This document shows positions 8,563-18,698 of a stretch of 64,000 nucleotides of DNA, piece after piece. Under the pieces are notes generated by a model. It worked only from the letters and a program-made list of their open reading frames with translations. It searched no databases and was not told the origin of the DNA. Source of the DNA: Bulleidia sp. zg-1006. Lineage in GTDB: Bacteria; Bacillota_I; Bacilli_A; Erysipelotrichales; Erysipelotrichaceae. Made by a program: the position numbers and the translations under genes. Position 1 is the stretch's first letter; every line of letters begins with the position of its first letter. Location: NCBI RefSeq assembly GCF_016812035.1, contig NZ_CP069178.1:496001-560000 (forward strand), read 5' to 3'.

Positions 8563-9297
8563 ATGGTATTAAAAATTATTAAAAATGAGCTAAAAAGAAG
8601 TTTTAAATATAAAGAAAAAATAATATTGAATTATTTTTTTATTATCATAATAGTTTATGCTGAATTTTCTGTTTATACGGGTCTTTTAAAAAATGAAGAG
8701 AGTAATCTGATGTCATATTTGGTGATTGCCAATGTCTTAAATAATTGCTTGCTTACAAATAGACTTCCAAATTTTATACATTTATTAAAAAAGGGAGAAA
8801 TATCCAAATATTATACTTTTCCAAAAGAAATATGGGAAATTATCGTACTTGAAGATATTGCAACTTGTATTGCTGGTTTTGCAGAGAACATATTATTTTT
8901 AATTTTGTTAATGATATTTTTGCAAATTTCATTTTTAAGATGTGCATTTTTTTTGGTATCTATTTTTTTGAGTTTATTGCTGAGTGTATTTGTGGGCGAA
9001 TGCTTCTACTCGTTATCTTTACCGTTAAATAATCACTCTGCTTCCAAAGCACTATTAAACGGTGTTAGTGGTATTTTATCTGGTGGAATCATACCCTTAA
9101 AATATTTGCCACAGCAATTTATAAAGATTTGTTATTTTACTCCATTTGCATTTTTGGTTGATGGACCAGTTCAAGTTTTATTATATGAAAAAAAAGAAAT
9201 TATTATTTTTCAACTAATTTGGTGTAGTGTGCTTGCGCTAATATCATACTATTTGTTTAGGATATTATCTAATAAAACTGAAATATATGGAGGATGA
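8563..9297 (+). CDS. ABC-2 type permease, subunit 1
   Basis: Hydrophobic protein of 244 residues with about six membrane segments, partner of the next permease and ATPase. The paired-permease layout is like DUF990-type (ABC-2) exporters, which move toxic compounds or peptides out. No clear Shine-Dalgarno precedes the ATG. It overlaps the second permease gene. Codon use is very AT-rich (many ATA, AGA and AAA codons) compared with the core genes, which fits acquired DNA. Confidence 0.75.
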   Translation: MVLKIIKNELKRSFKYKEKIILNYFFIIIIVYAEFSVYTGLLKNEESNLMSYLVIANVLNNCLLTNRLPNFIHLLKKGEISKYYTFPKEIWEIIVLEDIATCIAGFAENILFLILLMIFLQISFLRCAFFLVSIFLSLLLSVFVGECFYSLSLPLNNHSASKALLNGVSGILSGGIIPLKYLPQQFIKICYFTPFAFLVDGPVQVLLYEKKEIIIFQLIWCSVLALISYYLFRILSNKTEIYGG

Positions 9298-9299
9298 AA

Positions 9300-10067
9300 A
9301 TGAAAAAAACATTAATGTTGTACCGTGCAAGTCTAACTGGGCAGATAAGTTACAAAAAAAATATGATTCTGGAATTAGTGATTTGGTTTATTTATTCAAT
9401 AATTCCTTTAATTGCTGTCAATTTATTTTTGAAAGGAAGTGTTGCCAGCAATAATAATGTATCTATGCTGGTACATTTTATGTATGGTTCTATTTTGGTT
9501 GCTTATAATTTTGCTAGAATGTTTGCAAGAGGCTTAGATAATTATCAGCAATTATTATTTTCTGGAGATTTAGATATCTATTTTACAAGGCCACTATCGA
9601 TAATATATCAAGTTATAATTTCGGAAATATTTATCAGAAGAATTTCGGGTATCATTGTTGGAATAATATCTATATTAGAAAGCTATAGGCAAGGGTTTGA
9701 GTTATCTATTATAGCTACATTATATTTGATATTAATTTTGGGGATAACTTATATCGGGTTGATGTTAATTGCAGCATCTATATTAACTATAACGACAGAA
9801 GGGACAATGCTAGCTAGTATTTTAGTTGATTCAAGTGCTAATATAGGATTTTATCCAACTACATTATTAAAAAATCCAGCTAAATTTATATATACATTCA
9901 TCGTCCCAATTTATTTTTGTCTATATCTGCCAGTAGATTTGATTAGAAATAGTGATATTGTTTTTTTAGGGTATATATACCCATTTTTCACAATGGTATT
10001 AGTGAATCTAATGGGTATATGTATGTTTAATTATATGTTATTAAAATATCAAAGCAATAATAGGTAA
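9300..10067 (+). CDS. ABC-2 type (DUF990-like) permease, subunit 2
   Basis: About 255 residues with six predicted spans. The block GDLDIYFTRPLS matches the signature that DUF990/ABC-2 permeases show after the second span (G-LD-Y--RPL). Two in-frame ATGs lie at 9294 and 9300; 9300 is preferred because TGGAGG precedes it at 5-6 bases. It is followed after 67 bases by its ATPase. Confidence 0.8.
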   Translation: MKKTLMLYRASLTGQISYKKNMILELVIWFIYSIIPLIAVNLFLKGSVASNNNVSMLVHFMYGSILVAYNFARMFARGLDNYQQLLFSGDLDIYFTRPLSIIYQVIISEIFIRRISGIIVGIISILESYRQGFELSIIATLYLILILGITYIGLMLIAASILTITTEGTMLASILVDSSANIGFYPTTLLKNPAKFIYTFIVPIYFCLYLPVDLIRNSDIVFLGYIYPFFTMVLVNLMGICMFNYMLLKYQSNNR

Positions 10068-10134
10068 AAAGATGTAAAACAAATTTACTAAATATTCAAA
10101 TTTAGAGCTATAGATATTTTGTAATGGAGGAATT

Positions 10135-11037
10135 ATGATAAAACTAGAAAAAATTGTGTTCAACTATAAAGATAAAAAAAGATTATTTAATAATTTAGAT
10201 TTGATAATTAAAGATGGAGAAAGCATTGGAGTTGTGGGTAATAATGGAACAGGGAAGTCGACATTGATTAAATTGATGTTATCTATTTTAAGACCACAGC
10301 AAGGTGATATCTATTTTGGCGATAAAAGTGTTTATAAGTTCAGAAGGAAATTGATGAGTAAAATAGGAGTTGTTTGGGGACAGAGAAGTTCACTTTGGTG
10401 GGACTTATCCATTAGACGAAGTATAGAGATACTTTGTAAAATTTACGATGTCAATCCTGAAAAAATGGTTGAAAATTTAGAATATTATGGTGAAAAAGTT
10501 ACTTTGAAATATTATTGGAATAATTTGCTAAGAAAGGTAAGTTATGGGCAAAGAGTTCAAGCGGACATTATAGCGGTTTTAATAAGAGAACCAAAGTATA
10601 TCTTTTTAGATGAAGCGTTTATAGGGTTGGATTACCACACTAAAGAAACAATAATTGAATTATTATGTGATTATAAACAAACCCATCCGGATTGTATTTT
10701 GGTAATTACATCGCATAATTTTTTAGATATTACAAAATTGTGTGACCGATTACTGATTTTAAGAGAAGATGGTTCTGCCATTGAATATTTAACGAAGAAT
10801 GTATTATCTGTTAAATACACCGAACTTTTGATTGAATTTGATCGAGAAGTTGAACTTTTAGAATCGGAAAATATTGAAATCAATAAAATGAATTCACATA
10901 AGGTTAAAATATTAATTCAAGGTAGAATAAATAATTTTTTGCAGAAAATAAATTGGGACACAGTTTTGTCAATTGATTTAAAAGATAAAACTGTTGATAT
11001 GGTCATAAAAAAAATAGATAAAGGAGATTTACAATGA
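10135..11037 (+). CDS. ABC transporter ATP-binding protein
   Basis: ATPase of 300 residues for the two permeases. Walker A is GNNGTGKST, Q-loop region VWGQRSSLWWDL, signature VSYGQR, Walker B IFLDEAF and switch His in TSHNF. The VWGQRSSLWWDL stretch is typical of ATPases that partner DUF990 permeases. A C-terminal domain of about 80 residues follows the nucleotide-binding fold. GGAGG lies before the ATG, and its end overlaps the radical SAM gene by 4 bases, so export and modification are translationally coupled. Confidence 0.9.
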   Translation: MIKLEKIVFNYKDKKRLFNNLDLIIKDGESIGVVGNNGTGKSTLIKLMLSILRPQQGDIYFGDKSVYKFRRKLMSKIGVVWGQRSSLWWDLSIRRSIEILCKIYDVNPEKMVENLEYYGEKVTLKYYWNNLLRKVSYGQRVQADIIAVLIREPKYIFLDEAFIGLDYHTKETIIELLCDYKQTHPDCILVITSHNFLDITKLCDRLLILREDGSAIEYLTKNVLSVKYTELLIEFDREVELLESENIEINKMNSHKVKILIQGRINNFLQKINWDTVLSIDLKDKTVDMVIKKIDKGDLQ

Positions 11038-12240
11038 GTTTATTTACCTCGGTAAGATTAGAAATCACATCAAAATGCAATTTAAATTGCAAATATTGCC
11101 ATAATTTGGACTTTGCCAACAAAAACAATGATATGACAACGGAAAAAATTAAAGCATTACTTATCTCACTTAAAAAAGAATTAGGAGTTAATAAAGTGCT
11201 TTTGACTGGTGGAGAGCCACTACTTAACAGTGATGTTGTTGAAATTGTGCAACTTTTAACAGACTTAAAAATTAAATCGGATTTAGTTACAAATGGCAAA
11301 TTACTTACTGAAAAGATGATAAATAATCTTTCAAAAGCGGGCTTAAAAAGAATTAGGATAAGTATTGATGGTGTTGGTGATGAACATAATAAATATAGAA
11401 TAGGTAGTAATGTAGAAGAATTGTGGGAAAAGTGTAAATATATTAAAAATAATACTAAAATAAATACTGTTGTTCATACTGTTTCATCTATGCACAATGC
11501 AAACAAAATGTTCGACATATATAAAAAAATTCTTGAGGTTAAGGCGGACAGGTGGCGGATTTTTGATGTTGGATACGAGGGCGCTGCAAATCAAAATATA
11601 AAAGAGCTTGATGTTTCTACATATTATCATGAATTTATGGATCAAATGAGTCGAACACTTAGACACTATATAGAACATAGCCTTATCAATAAATTAGATA
11701 TAGAAGCAAATGGTGTTTTTAAAACAAATCTTTTAACAAAACCACCGATGCTAAATACATATGAAGAAAAAAACAAATATTTCAAAAAGATTTTAAATCT
11801 TTCTCCATGTGCTTATATTCAGCATCAGTCAACTATTAGAAGTGATGGAAAAGGAACACTTTGTCAATTTTTTTCATAATGTACTTTATGACTACCAGAA
11901 ATATAATTTTAATGTGAAAGAAACTTTAAATCATAAAAATTCTTTTGAAGAAAATGAAATACTTCTTAAAGATATCAAGCATTGTGAAAAATGTAAATAT
12001 GTTGTTGTATGCAATTCAGGTTGTAGAGCAAAGGCAAAATATTTGACGGGAAGCGTATACAATCCCGATCCTGTTTTTTGTGTGCTTTTACCTTTATTAT
12101 ACGAAAAAATTGTTCCTATTTTTCCAAATGATTCAAGAGACTCTTTTATTTCTTTTTTAAATCAAGATGGAGAATCTCCATTTTATAATTCAGAAGATCT
12201 TTCGAATTTGATTAAACAGAAAATAGGTAAATCTCTATGA
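11034..12240 (+). pseudogene. Radical SAM/SPASM peptide-modifying enzyme, frameshifted
   Basis: The cluster motif CNLNCKYC (Cys15, Cys19, Cys22) is followed by the GGEPLL and SIDGVG motifs of the radical SAM core. The SPASM domain begins with C-A-Y-I and DGKGTLC, then breaks: a T7 tract at about 11868-11874 puts the stop TAA at 11877. In the +1 frame the same domain continues through CEKCKYVVVCNSGC and DPVFC to 12240. Removing one T restores a 401-residue protein, the normal size of this class. The family makes C-C, thioether and epimer modifications on ribosomal peptides. The interruption could be a phase-variable tract, real decay or a homopolymer sequencing error. Its ATG overlaps the ATPase stop. 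Confidence 0.85.
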
Positions 12241-12959
12241 AATATGGATATGCATTGAAATTAGTTGTGGATGAAAATATAAGAGATGAAATGAATCAAT
12301 ATTTCTCAATGTATGATATTGTTGAAATTAAGGTTAAGAATAAACATTTGGATAATTACATTTTCATAAAACAAATTAACGAATTAATAAAAAAATATAA
12401 TGATAGAATTTCGTTGCATTTAGAAGCTGATTTGATTGAAAACTTTGAGCAAAGAAGTATATATTTTGATTGTATTTTAAAAAAAATAGAAAGAGTAGAT
12501 TTTTTGGTAACACACATTCAAAATAACACAGATGTAAGAGTGATTAACTCTATTTGTGATTTACTTCCAAATAATACAACTATTTTATTGGAAAACGAAA
12601 GTGGAGATGAACAGTTTATTGAAAAAATCAAAAATATAAAGAGTACTATATCAACTTTACATAAAGACAAAGTTAAAATATGTTTTGATTTAGGACATTG
12701 CAAAAAAGAATCTGAAATGCTCAAGACAATTGTAAGTGATAAAAACATGTTAAAAGACGTGGTGGAAATTCATATTCATTCTAATATTCCTAACGAACAT
12801 TCGAGACTGAAGAAAAATGATAAATTAATTTCTGAAATAGTTGGATTTATGAATGTTTGTGAAAATTTAAGAAGAGCGATATTCGAAATAAAAAAGATTG
12901 ATGTATTGAAATATGAAGGTATAGAACAGATAAAATTAATAGATGAAAAATATTCTTGA
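12237..12959 (+). CDS. TIM-barrel protein, sugar isomerase/AP endonuclease 2 fold
   Basis: About 240 residues with the features of the xylose-isomerase-like TIM barrel superfamily: ILLENE, ICFDLGHC, EIHIHSN and FEIK supply the expected Glu, His/Asp, His and Glu metal ligands. Its reaction is unknown. ATGA overlap with the radical SAM gene ties it to that pathway. TIM-barrel proteins act in some RiPP pathways (for example the DUF692 family MbnB), but this protein is not obviously of that family. It is the last gene before the right IS30 relic. Confidence 0.75.
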   Translation: MKYGYALKLVVDENIRDEMNQYFSMYDIVEIKVKNKHLDNYIFIKQINELIKKYNDRISLHLEADLIENFEQRSIYFDCILKKIERVDFLVTHIQNNTDVRVINSICDLLPNNTTILLENESGDEQFIEKIKNIKSTISTLHKDKVKICFDLGHCKKESEMLKTIVSDKNMLKDVVEIHIHSNIPNEHSRLKKNDKLISEIVGFMNVCENLRRAIFEIKKIDVLKYEGIEQIKLIDEKYS

Positions 12960-13042
12960 ATTTTAGGAAGTTGCTGTCATGTTGTGCGTATCTAAATGGA
13001 ATACCATAACAATTGATTTGTGACAAAAAAATATACAAGTTT

Positions 13043-13232
13043 ATGGGTGTTGTAAATTTGGAACTGGAGCGAGCAAAAAATCTTAAAACGATAACCCCAG
13101 ATAGAGGGAAAGGATTTTCTAAGCATACAATGATTAGGCAAAAATGAAAGAAATTAATCTTAGACCTCGTAAATGCTTAAATTGGAAACTCCATATGAGG
13201 TATATCATTCAGTTAAGTTGCAATTGATTTGA
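13043..13232 (+). mobile_element. IS30-family transposase relic, right side
   Basis: Translation gives a piece with KTITPDRGKGFSKHT, matching the ITPDRGKEF motif of the IS30 catalytic domain. In another frame NLRPRKCLNWK follows, then in a third frame TPYEVYHSVKLQL, the usual IS30 C-terminus. At least two frameshifts and an internal deletion make it non-functional. It contains the right copy of the 41-bp repeat (13138-13178). Confidence 0.75.
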
Positions 13233-13307
13233 CAATTCAAGGAGATTTTTAAATTTTTATGGATAAGACCTTATCCATAAGCTTATTATCTAAAGAATAT
13301 TCATTCC

Positions 13308-13958
13308 CTAATCAAATAAGGCAAAGATATTTTGGTAATTGTGGATACAAGCTTTGATATTTGGATGGTGAAGATTTCTTAATTGAGGGGAATCAATCGC
13401 AATCACATCGGCTCCTATTTCTAAGGCGGCTTTAATGCCATGGATAGAATCTTCAAAAACAAGTACTTTATCACTAACCTTTAAATTTTTCATGGCTTGT
13501 TGGTACATTTCTTTCTTATTCGCATAGCTACCATCATCGTAAATAATGCTTTTAGGATCCATCCATTGATCTAAGTGAAAATGCCGAATGTAAAAATCAA
13601 TATTATCCTTGATGGAAGCTGAAGCAATGGTAAAAGGAATATTCTTGTCTTTTAAATAATCCAATAATTCAGGCACACCATCCACTAGTTGAAAAGAAGA
13701 ATCAGCTTCAACATAGGAGCGATATAAAGCTTCTTTTTTCTTTGAAAGATTAGTGTATTCTTCATCACTATAGCGATTTCCCGTTAAGCCCTTTAATAAA
13801 TCAATGTTCGCTAGTCCCCAATACTTTGTTAGAATGGTTTCTAATGTAATAGGACCACAATTTAAGCTTTGTGAGATTGTATCCCAAGCCTTGACATGTA
13901 AATCCGTATCAAATAGTAAAGTTCCATTAAAATCAAAAATCACTGCATTATATTTCAT
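13308..13958 (-). CDS. HAD-superfamily hydrolase, beta-phosphoglucomutase-like
   Basis: Phosphatase or phosphomutase of HAD subfamily IA, 216 residues. Motif I is DFNGTL, with the nucleophile Asp but Asn where most members have the acid/base Asp. Motif II is Ser in TIASAS, and motifs III/IV lie in KVLVFEDSIHGIKAA. AAGGAG lies before the ATG. It is transcribed away from the hrcA operon. The substrate is unknown. Confidence 0.85.
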   Translation of the reverse strand: MKYNAVIFDFNGTLLFDTDLHVKAWDTISQSLNCGPITLETILTKYWGLANIDLLKGLTGNRYSDEEYTNLSKKKEALYRSYVEADSSFQLVDGVPELLDYLKDKNIPFTIASASIKDNIDFYIRHFHLDQWMDPKSIIYDDGSYANKKEMYQQAMKNLKVSDKVLVFEDSIHGIKAALEIGADVIAIDSPQLRNLHHPNIKACIHNYQNIFALFD

Positions 13959-14033
13959 AAATACTCCTTGTTAACACATCTATCATACAAGTAGAGAGAT
14001 AGAAGAAGCAATCCCAAAAAAAGTTGGAAGAAT

Positions 14034-14060
14034 TTAGCACTTAATAGTTGACAGTGCTAA
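14034..14060 (+). promoter_or_regulatory. CIRCE operator (HrcA binding site)
   Basis: TTAGCACTT, nine bases, CAGTGCTAA: the inverted repeat bound by HrcA to repress class I heat-shock genes. It overlaps the -35 of the promoter. Confidence 0.95.
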
Positions 14061-14076
14061 ACGAATGGGATACGAT
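14048..14076 (+). promoter_or_regulatory. Promoter of the hrcA operon
   Basis: TTGACA (14048-14053), 17-base spacer, TACGAT (14071-14076). The -35 lies inside the CIRCE element, so HrcA binding would block polymerase directly. Confidence 0.85.
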
Positions 14077-14121
14077 ACTAGCAGATATTCAATTAGAGTG
14101 CCAATAAGGAGGTGATGTTGG

Positions 14122-15147
14122 ATGCTAACGCCAAGAAGAATTCAAATCTTTAAAGCTATCGTGGATGAGTTCATCAAAACCGCCGAACCGATTGGATCCA
14201 AAGCCTTGCAAGAAAGGTATCACCTAGCTTATTCCAGTGCAACTATTCGTAATGATATGCAAGTATTGGAAGAAATGGGTTATTTAGAAAAGACACATAC
14301 GAGTAGTGGTCGTATTCCTAGTACCATGGGCTATCGTTTCTATTGCGAAACTTTATTGGATGAGTCCAATTTGGATAAGCGCATGGAGGTTGCTGTTCAT
14401 GATGCCTTTGAAGCATCACTTATGAGTGTAGATGAAGCGATTCGTCAAAGTTGTGAAATTGTTTCAGAAATGACTAACATGACGGCTGGAGCAATTGGAC
14501 CAGATGCTTCAAAACAGCACTTAGAACACATTAAATTATTCCCGTTAGATGAAAGAAATGCAGTTTGTGTCTTTATTACTGATCAAGGGCATACGGAAAC
14601 AAGAAACTTTCATTTCAAGCAATCCGTTTCCATTCAAGACTTAGAAACCACAACCGATATTTTGAATCGTCGCTTAAAAGGTGTCGCTTTAACGGAATTG
14701 GCTTTAAGATTAGAAGAAATTAAGCCAGAGCTAAATGCGGTTGTGCAAAGGCATGATGTTTTATTTACTGCGTTTCTAAGAGCTTTCATTCGTTTCGCAA
14801 ACGATACCGTTTACTTCTCTGGGAAAGATAAGGTTTTTTTCCAACCGGAATTTGAAGACATCAATAAGATGAAAAAATTGATGGGTATGTTTGAAGATGA
14901 AAGCATCTGGAAACAAATGGATGAAAATGCGAATGCGGTTGCTCTTACAACAAGGGGCGGTTCGCAATTAACTTGGGTGAATGATTTAGCGATTGTCCGC
15001 TCAAAGTTTCACTTGAATGATGAAGACAGCGGGGAATTAATGGTGGTCGGTCCTAGTCGTATGGAATATGACAGGATTGTGCCACTGCTGGATTATGTGG
15101 CACGCATGATTGAAGAGGCCTATCGAAAGGGAGATGACCATGACTGA
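14122..15147 (+). CDS. hrcA: Heat-inducible transcription repressor HrcA
   Basis: Repressor of the class I heat-shock regulon; binds CIRCE. The N-terminal winged helix (PRRIQIFKAIVDEFIKTAEP) and the segment SSATIRNDMQVLEEMGYLEKTHTSSGR are diagnostic. It has 341 residues and an AGGAGGTG ribosome site. It is the first gene of hrcA-grpE-dnaK-dnaJ-clpB, represses its own operon through the CIRCE site upstream, and overlaps grpE. Confidence 0.97.
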   Translation: MLTPRRIQIFKAIVDEFIKTAEPIGSKALQERYHLAYSSATIRNDMQVLEEMGYLEKTHTSSGRIPSTMGYRFYCETLLDESNLDKRMEVAVHDAFEASLMSVDEAIRQSCEIVSEMTNMTAGAIGPDASKQHLEHIKLFPLDERNAVCVFITDQGHTETRNFHFKQSVSIQDLETTTDILNRRLKGVALTELALRLEEIKPELNAVVQRHDVLFTAFLRAFIRFANDTVYFSGKDKVFFQPEFEDINKMKKLMGMFEDESIWKQMDENANAVALTTRGGSQLTWVNDLAIVRSKFHLNDEDSGELMVVGPSRMEYDRIVPLLDYVARMIEEAYRKGDDHD

Positions 15148-15667
15148 AAAAAATGAAAATGTAGAAGAAAAATTAGAAGAAAGCCCGGTTGAAGAAGAAG
15201 TTGAATTGAGTGCAGAAGAAAAGCTGCAAGCTCAAGTCATAACTTTAGAAGAACAAGTGGCTATCTTGAAAAATGAATATGCAAAAGCCTATGCGGATGC
15301 GGAAAACATGAAGAAACGTTTACAAACAGATTTTGAACAAAGGACAAAATTCCAAATGGCAAATTTTGCGAAAGAATTATTACCGATTTTAGATAACTGT
15401 GAAAGAGCCTTGGCGCAAGAAACACAAGATGAAGCCTATCGCAAAGGTGTGGAGATGATTTATAGTCAACTTCAAAACACTCTAGCGAAAGAAGGTGTTC
15501 AAGAAATTGATGCTTTAAATCATCAATTTGATGGTAGCTTCCATCAAGCTTTAATGAGTGAAGCTAAGGAAGGTGTTGAACCAAACATAGTGATTGAAAT
15601 ATTGCAAAAAGGTTATATGATTAAAGATCGATTATTAAGACCGGCAATGGTTAAAGTTTCAGAATAA
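15140..15667 (+). CDS. grpE: Nucleotide exchange factor GrpE
   Basis: Exchanges ADP on DnaK. An acidic N-terminus and long coiled coil come first, followed by the beta-domain with GSFHQALMSEAKEG and the C-terminal KGYMIKDRLLRPAMVKVS, typical of GrpE. The start at 15140 is chosen because GGGAG lies 6 bases upstream; an ATG at 15134 is too near that site. It overlaps hrcA by 8 bases. Length is about 175 residues. Confidence 0.95.
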   Translation: MTEKNENVEEKLEESPVEEEVELSAEEKLQAQVITLEEQVAILKNEYAKAYADAENMKKRLQTDFEQRTKFQMANFAKELLPILDNCERALAQETQDEAYRKGVEMIYSQLQNTLAKEGVQEIDALNHQFDGSFHQALMSEAKEGVEPNIVIEILQKGYMIKDRLLRPAMVKVSE

Positions 15668-15677
15668 GGAGGACTAG

Positions 15678-17501
<1,824 letters not shown>

Positions 17502-17506
17502 GCAGA

Positions 17507-17530
17507 AGCGGAAGTTAGACTTCCGCTTTC
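17507..17530 (+). terminator. Hairpin between dnaK and dnaJ
   Basis: A perfect 9-bp GC-rich stem (17507-17515 with 17519-17527) and 3-base loop, followed by only a weak T tract. It is more likely a processing or partial-termination element that keeps DnaK above DnaJ than a full terminator. Confidence 0.6.
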
Positions 17531-17549
17531 CTTTAGAAAGGTAGGCAAT

Positions 17550-18686
17550 ATGGCCGATAAAAGAGATTATTATGAAGTCCTAGGTGTCGCTAAATCAGCC
17601 AGTGCTGATGAAATCAAGAAAGCGTATCGCCACTTGGCGAAGAAATACCATCCTGATGTGAACAAAGAGCCGGGTGCAGAAGAAAAATTCAAGGAAATCA
17701 ATGAGGCCTATGAAATTCTTTCCGATCCATCCAAGAAACAAAGTTATGACCAATTTGGTTTTGCGGGTGTTGATCCCAATCAAGCCGGTGGTTTTAGTGG
17801 TGCCGGCTTTGGTGATTTTAGTGATATCTTTGGTTCCTTCTTTGGCGGTAATGGATTTGGTTTCGGTTCTGATTTTGGCGGTTCATCACGGCAAAGAAAT
17901 CGAGCAACGAAGGGGGAAGACCGTTATATGCGCATCAATCTTTCCTTTATGGATGCTTGTTTTGGTAAGAAAGAGACCTTGAATTTAGAGGTGGATGAAA
18001 CCTGTACCCATTGCCATGGAAGTGGAGCGGAAAAGCCAAGTGATGTGGAAACTTGTCCAAGATGTCATGGTTCAGGAAGAGTGATTGGTGTTCAACAAAC
18101 CATCTTTGGTACGATGCAAACAGAAACAGTTTGTCCGGAATGTTCGGGTACGGGTAAGAAGATTCGCAAAGCTTGTCATCATTGTCATGGAGCAGGCTAT
18201 ACCCATGAAAGAGAAAGTGTGGATATAAGTATCCCGGCTGGTATCAATGAAGGTCAATCCTTACGTATTAGTGGTAAGGGTGAAAGAGGTAGAAATGGTG
18301 GTCCAAATGGTGATTTATACCTAGAAGTCCATGTTCTTCCGCATAAACAATTCTTACGAGAAGGTCGTAACATTCATCTTGAAATTCCAATTTCAGCTGT
18401 GGATGCGACTTTGGGTTGTGAGATTGAGGCGCCGACCATTCATGGTGATGTGAAGATGAAAATTCCGGCGGGTACACAAGATGGCACGAAGTTACGCTTA
18501 CGATCCAAAGGTGTTCCTGATGTGCGCAGTCGGGATCAATATGGTGATCAAATTTGTACAGTTAGGGTTCAAGTGGATCAACACTTAACCAAAAAAGAGA
18601 AAGAGCTTTATCAGCAGTTGGCGCAAATCCAACATTCTGGAAAAGGGGATACCCTTTGGGAAAAGTTCAAGAAACAGTTCTCTTAA
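17550..18686 (+). CDS. dnaJ: Chaperone DnaJ (Hsp40)
   Basis: Co-chaperone stimulating DnaK ATPase. J domain with HPD in KKYHPDVN, then a Gly/Phe-rich linker, then four zinc-binding repeats [24 protein letters not shown] and CHHCHGAG, and the C-terminal substrate domains. Length 378 is typical of type I DnaJ. GAAAGG lies upstream of the ATG. Confidence 0.98.
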   Translation: MADKRDYYEVLGVAKSASADEIKKAYRHLAKKYHPDVNKEPGAEEKFKEINEAYEILSDPSKKQSYDQFGFAGVDPNQAGGFSGAGFGDFSDIFGSFFGGNGFGFGSDFGGSSRQRNRATKGEDRYMRINLSFMDACFGKKETLNLEVDETCTHCHGSGAEKPSDVETCPRCHGSGRVIGVQQTIFGTMQTETVCPECSGTGKKIRKACHHCHGAGYTHERESVDISIPAGINEGQSLRISGKGERGRNGGPNGDLYLEVHVLPHKQFLREGRNIHLEIPISAVDATLGCEIEAPTIHGDVKMKIPAGTQDGTKLRLRSKGVPDVRSRDQYGDQICTVRVQVDQHLTKKEKELYQQLAQIQHSGKGDTLWEKFKKQFS

Positions 18687-18698
18687 GGAGGAATGGCT

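Noticed and set aside
13257-13280. Inverted repeat near the HAD gene as its terminator
   Set aside because: 11-bp arms but a 2-base loop and no T run in the direction of the HAD gene.
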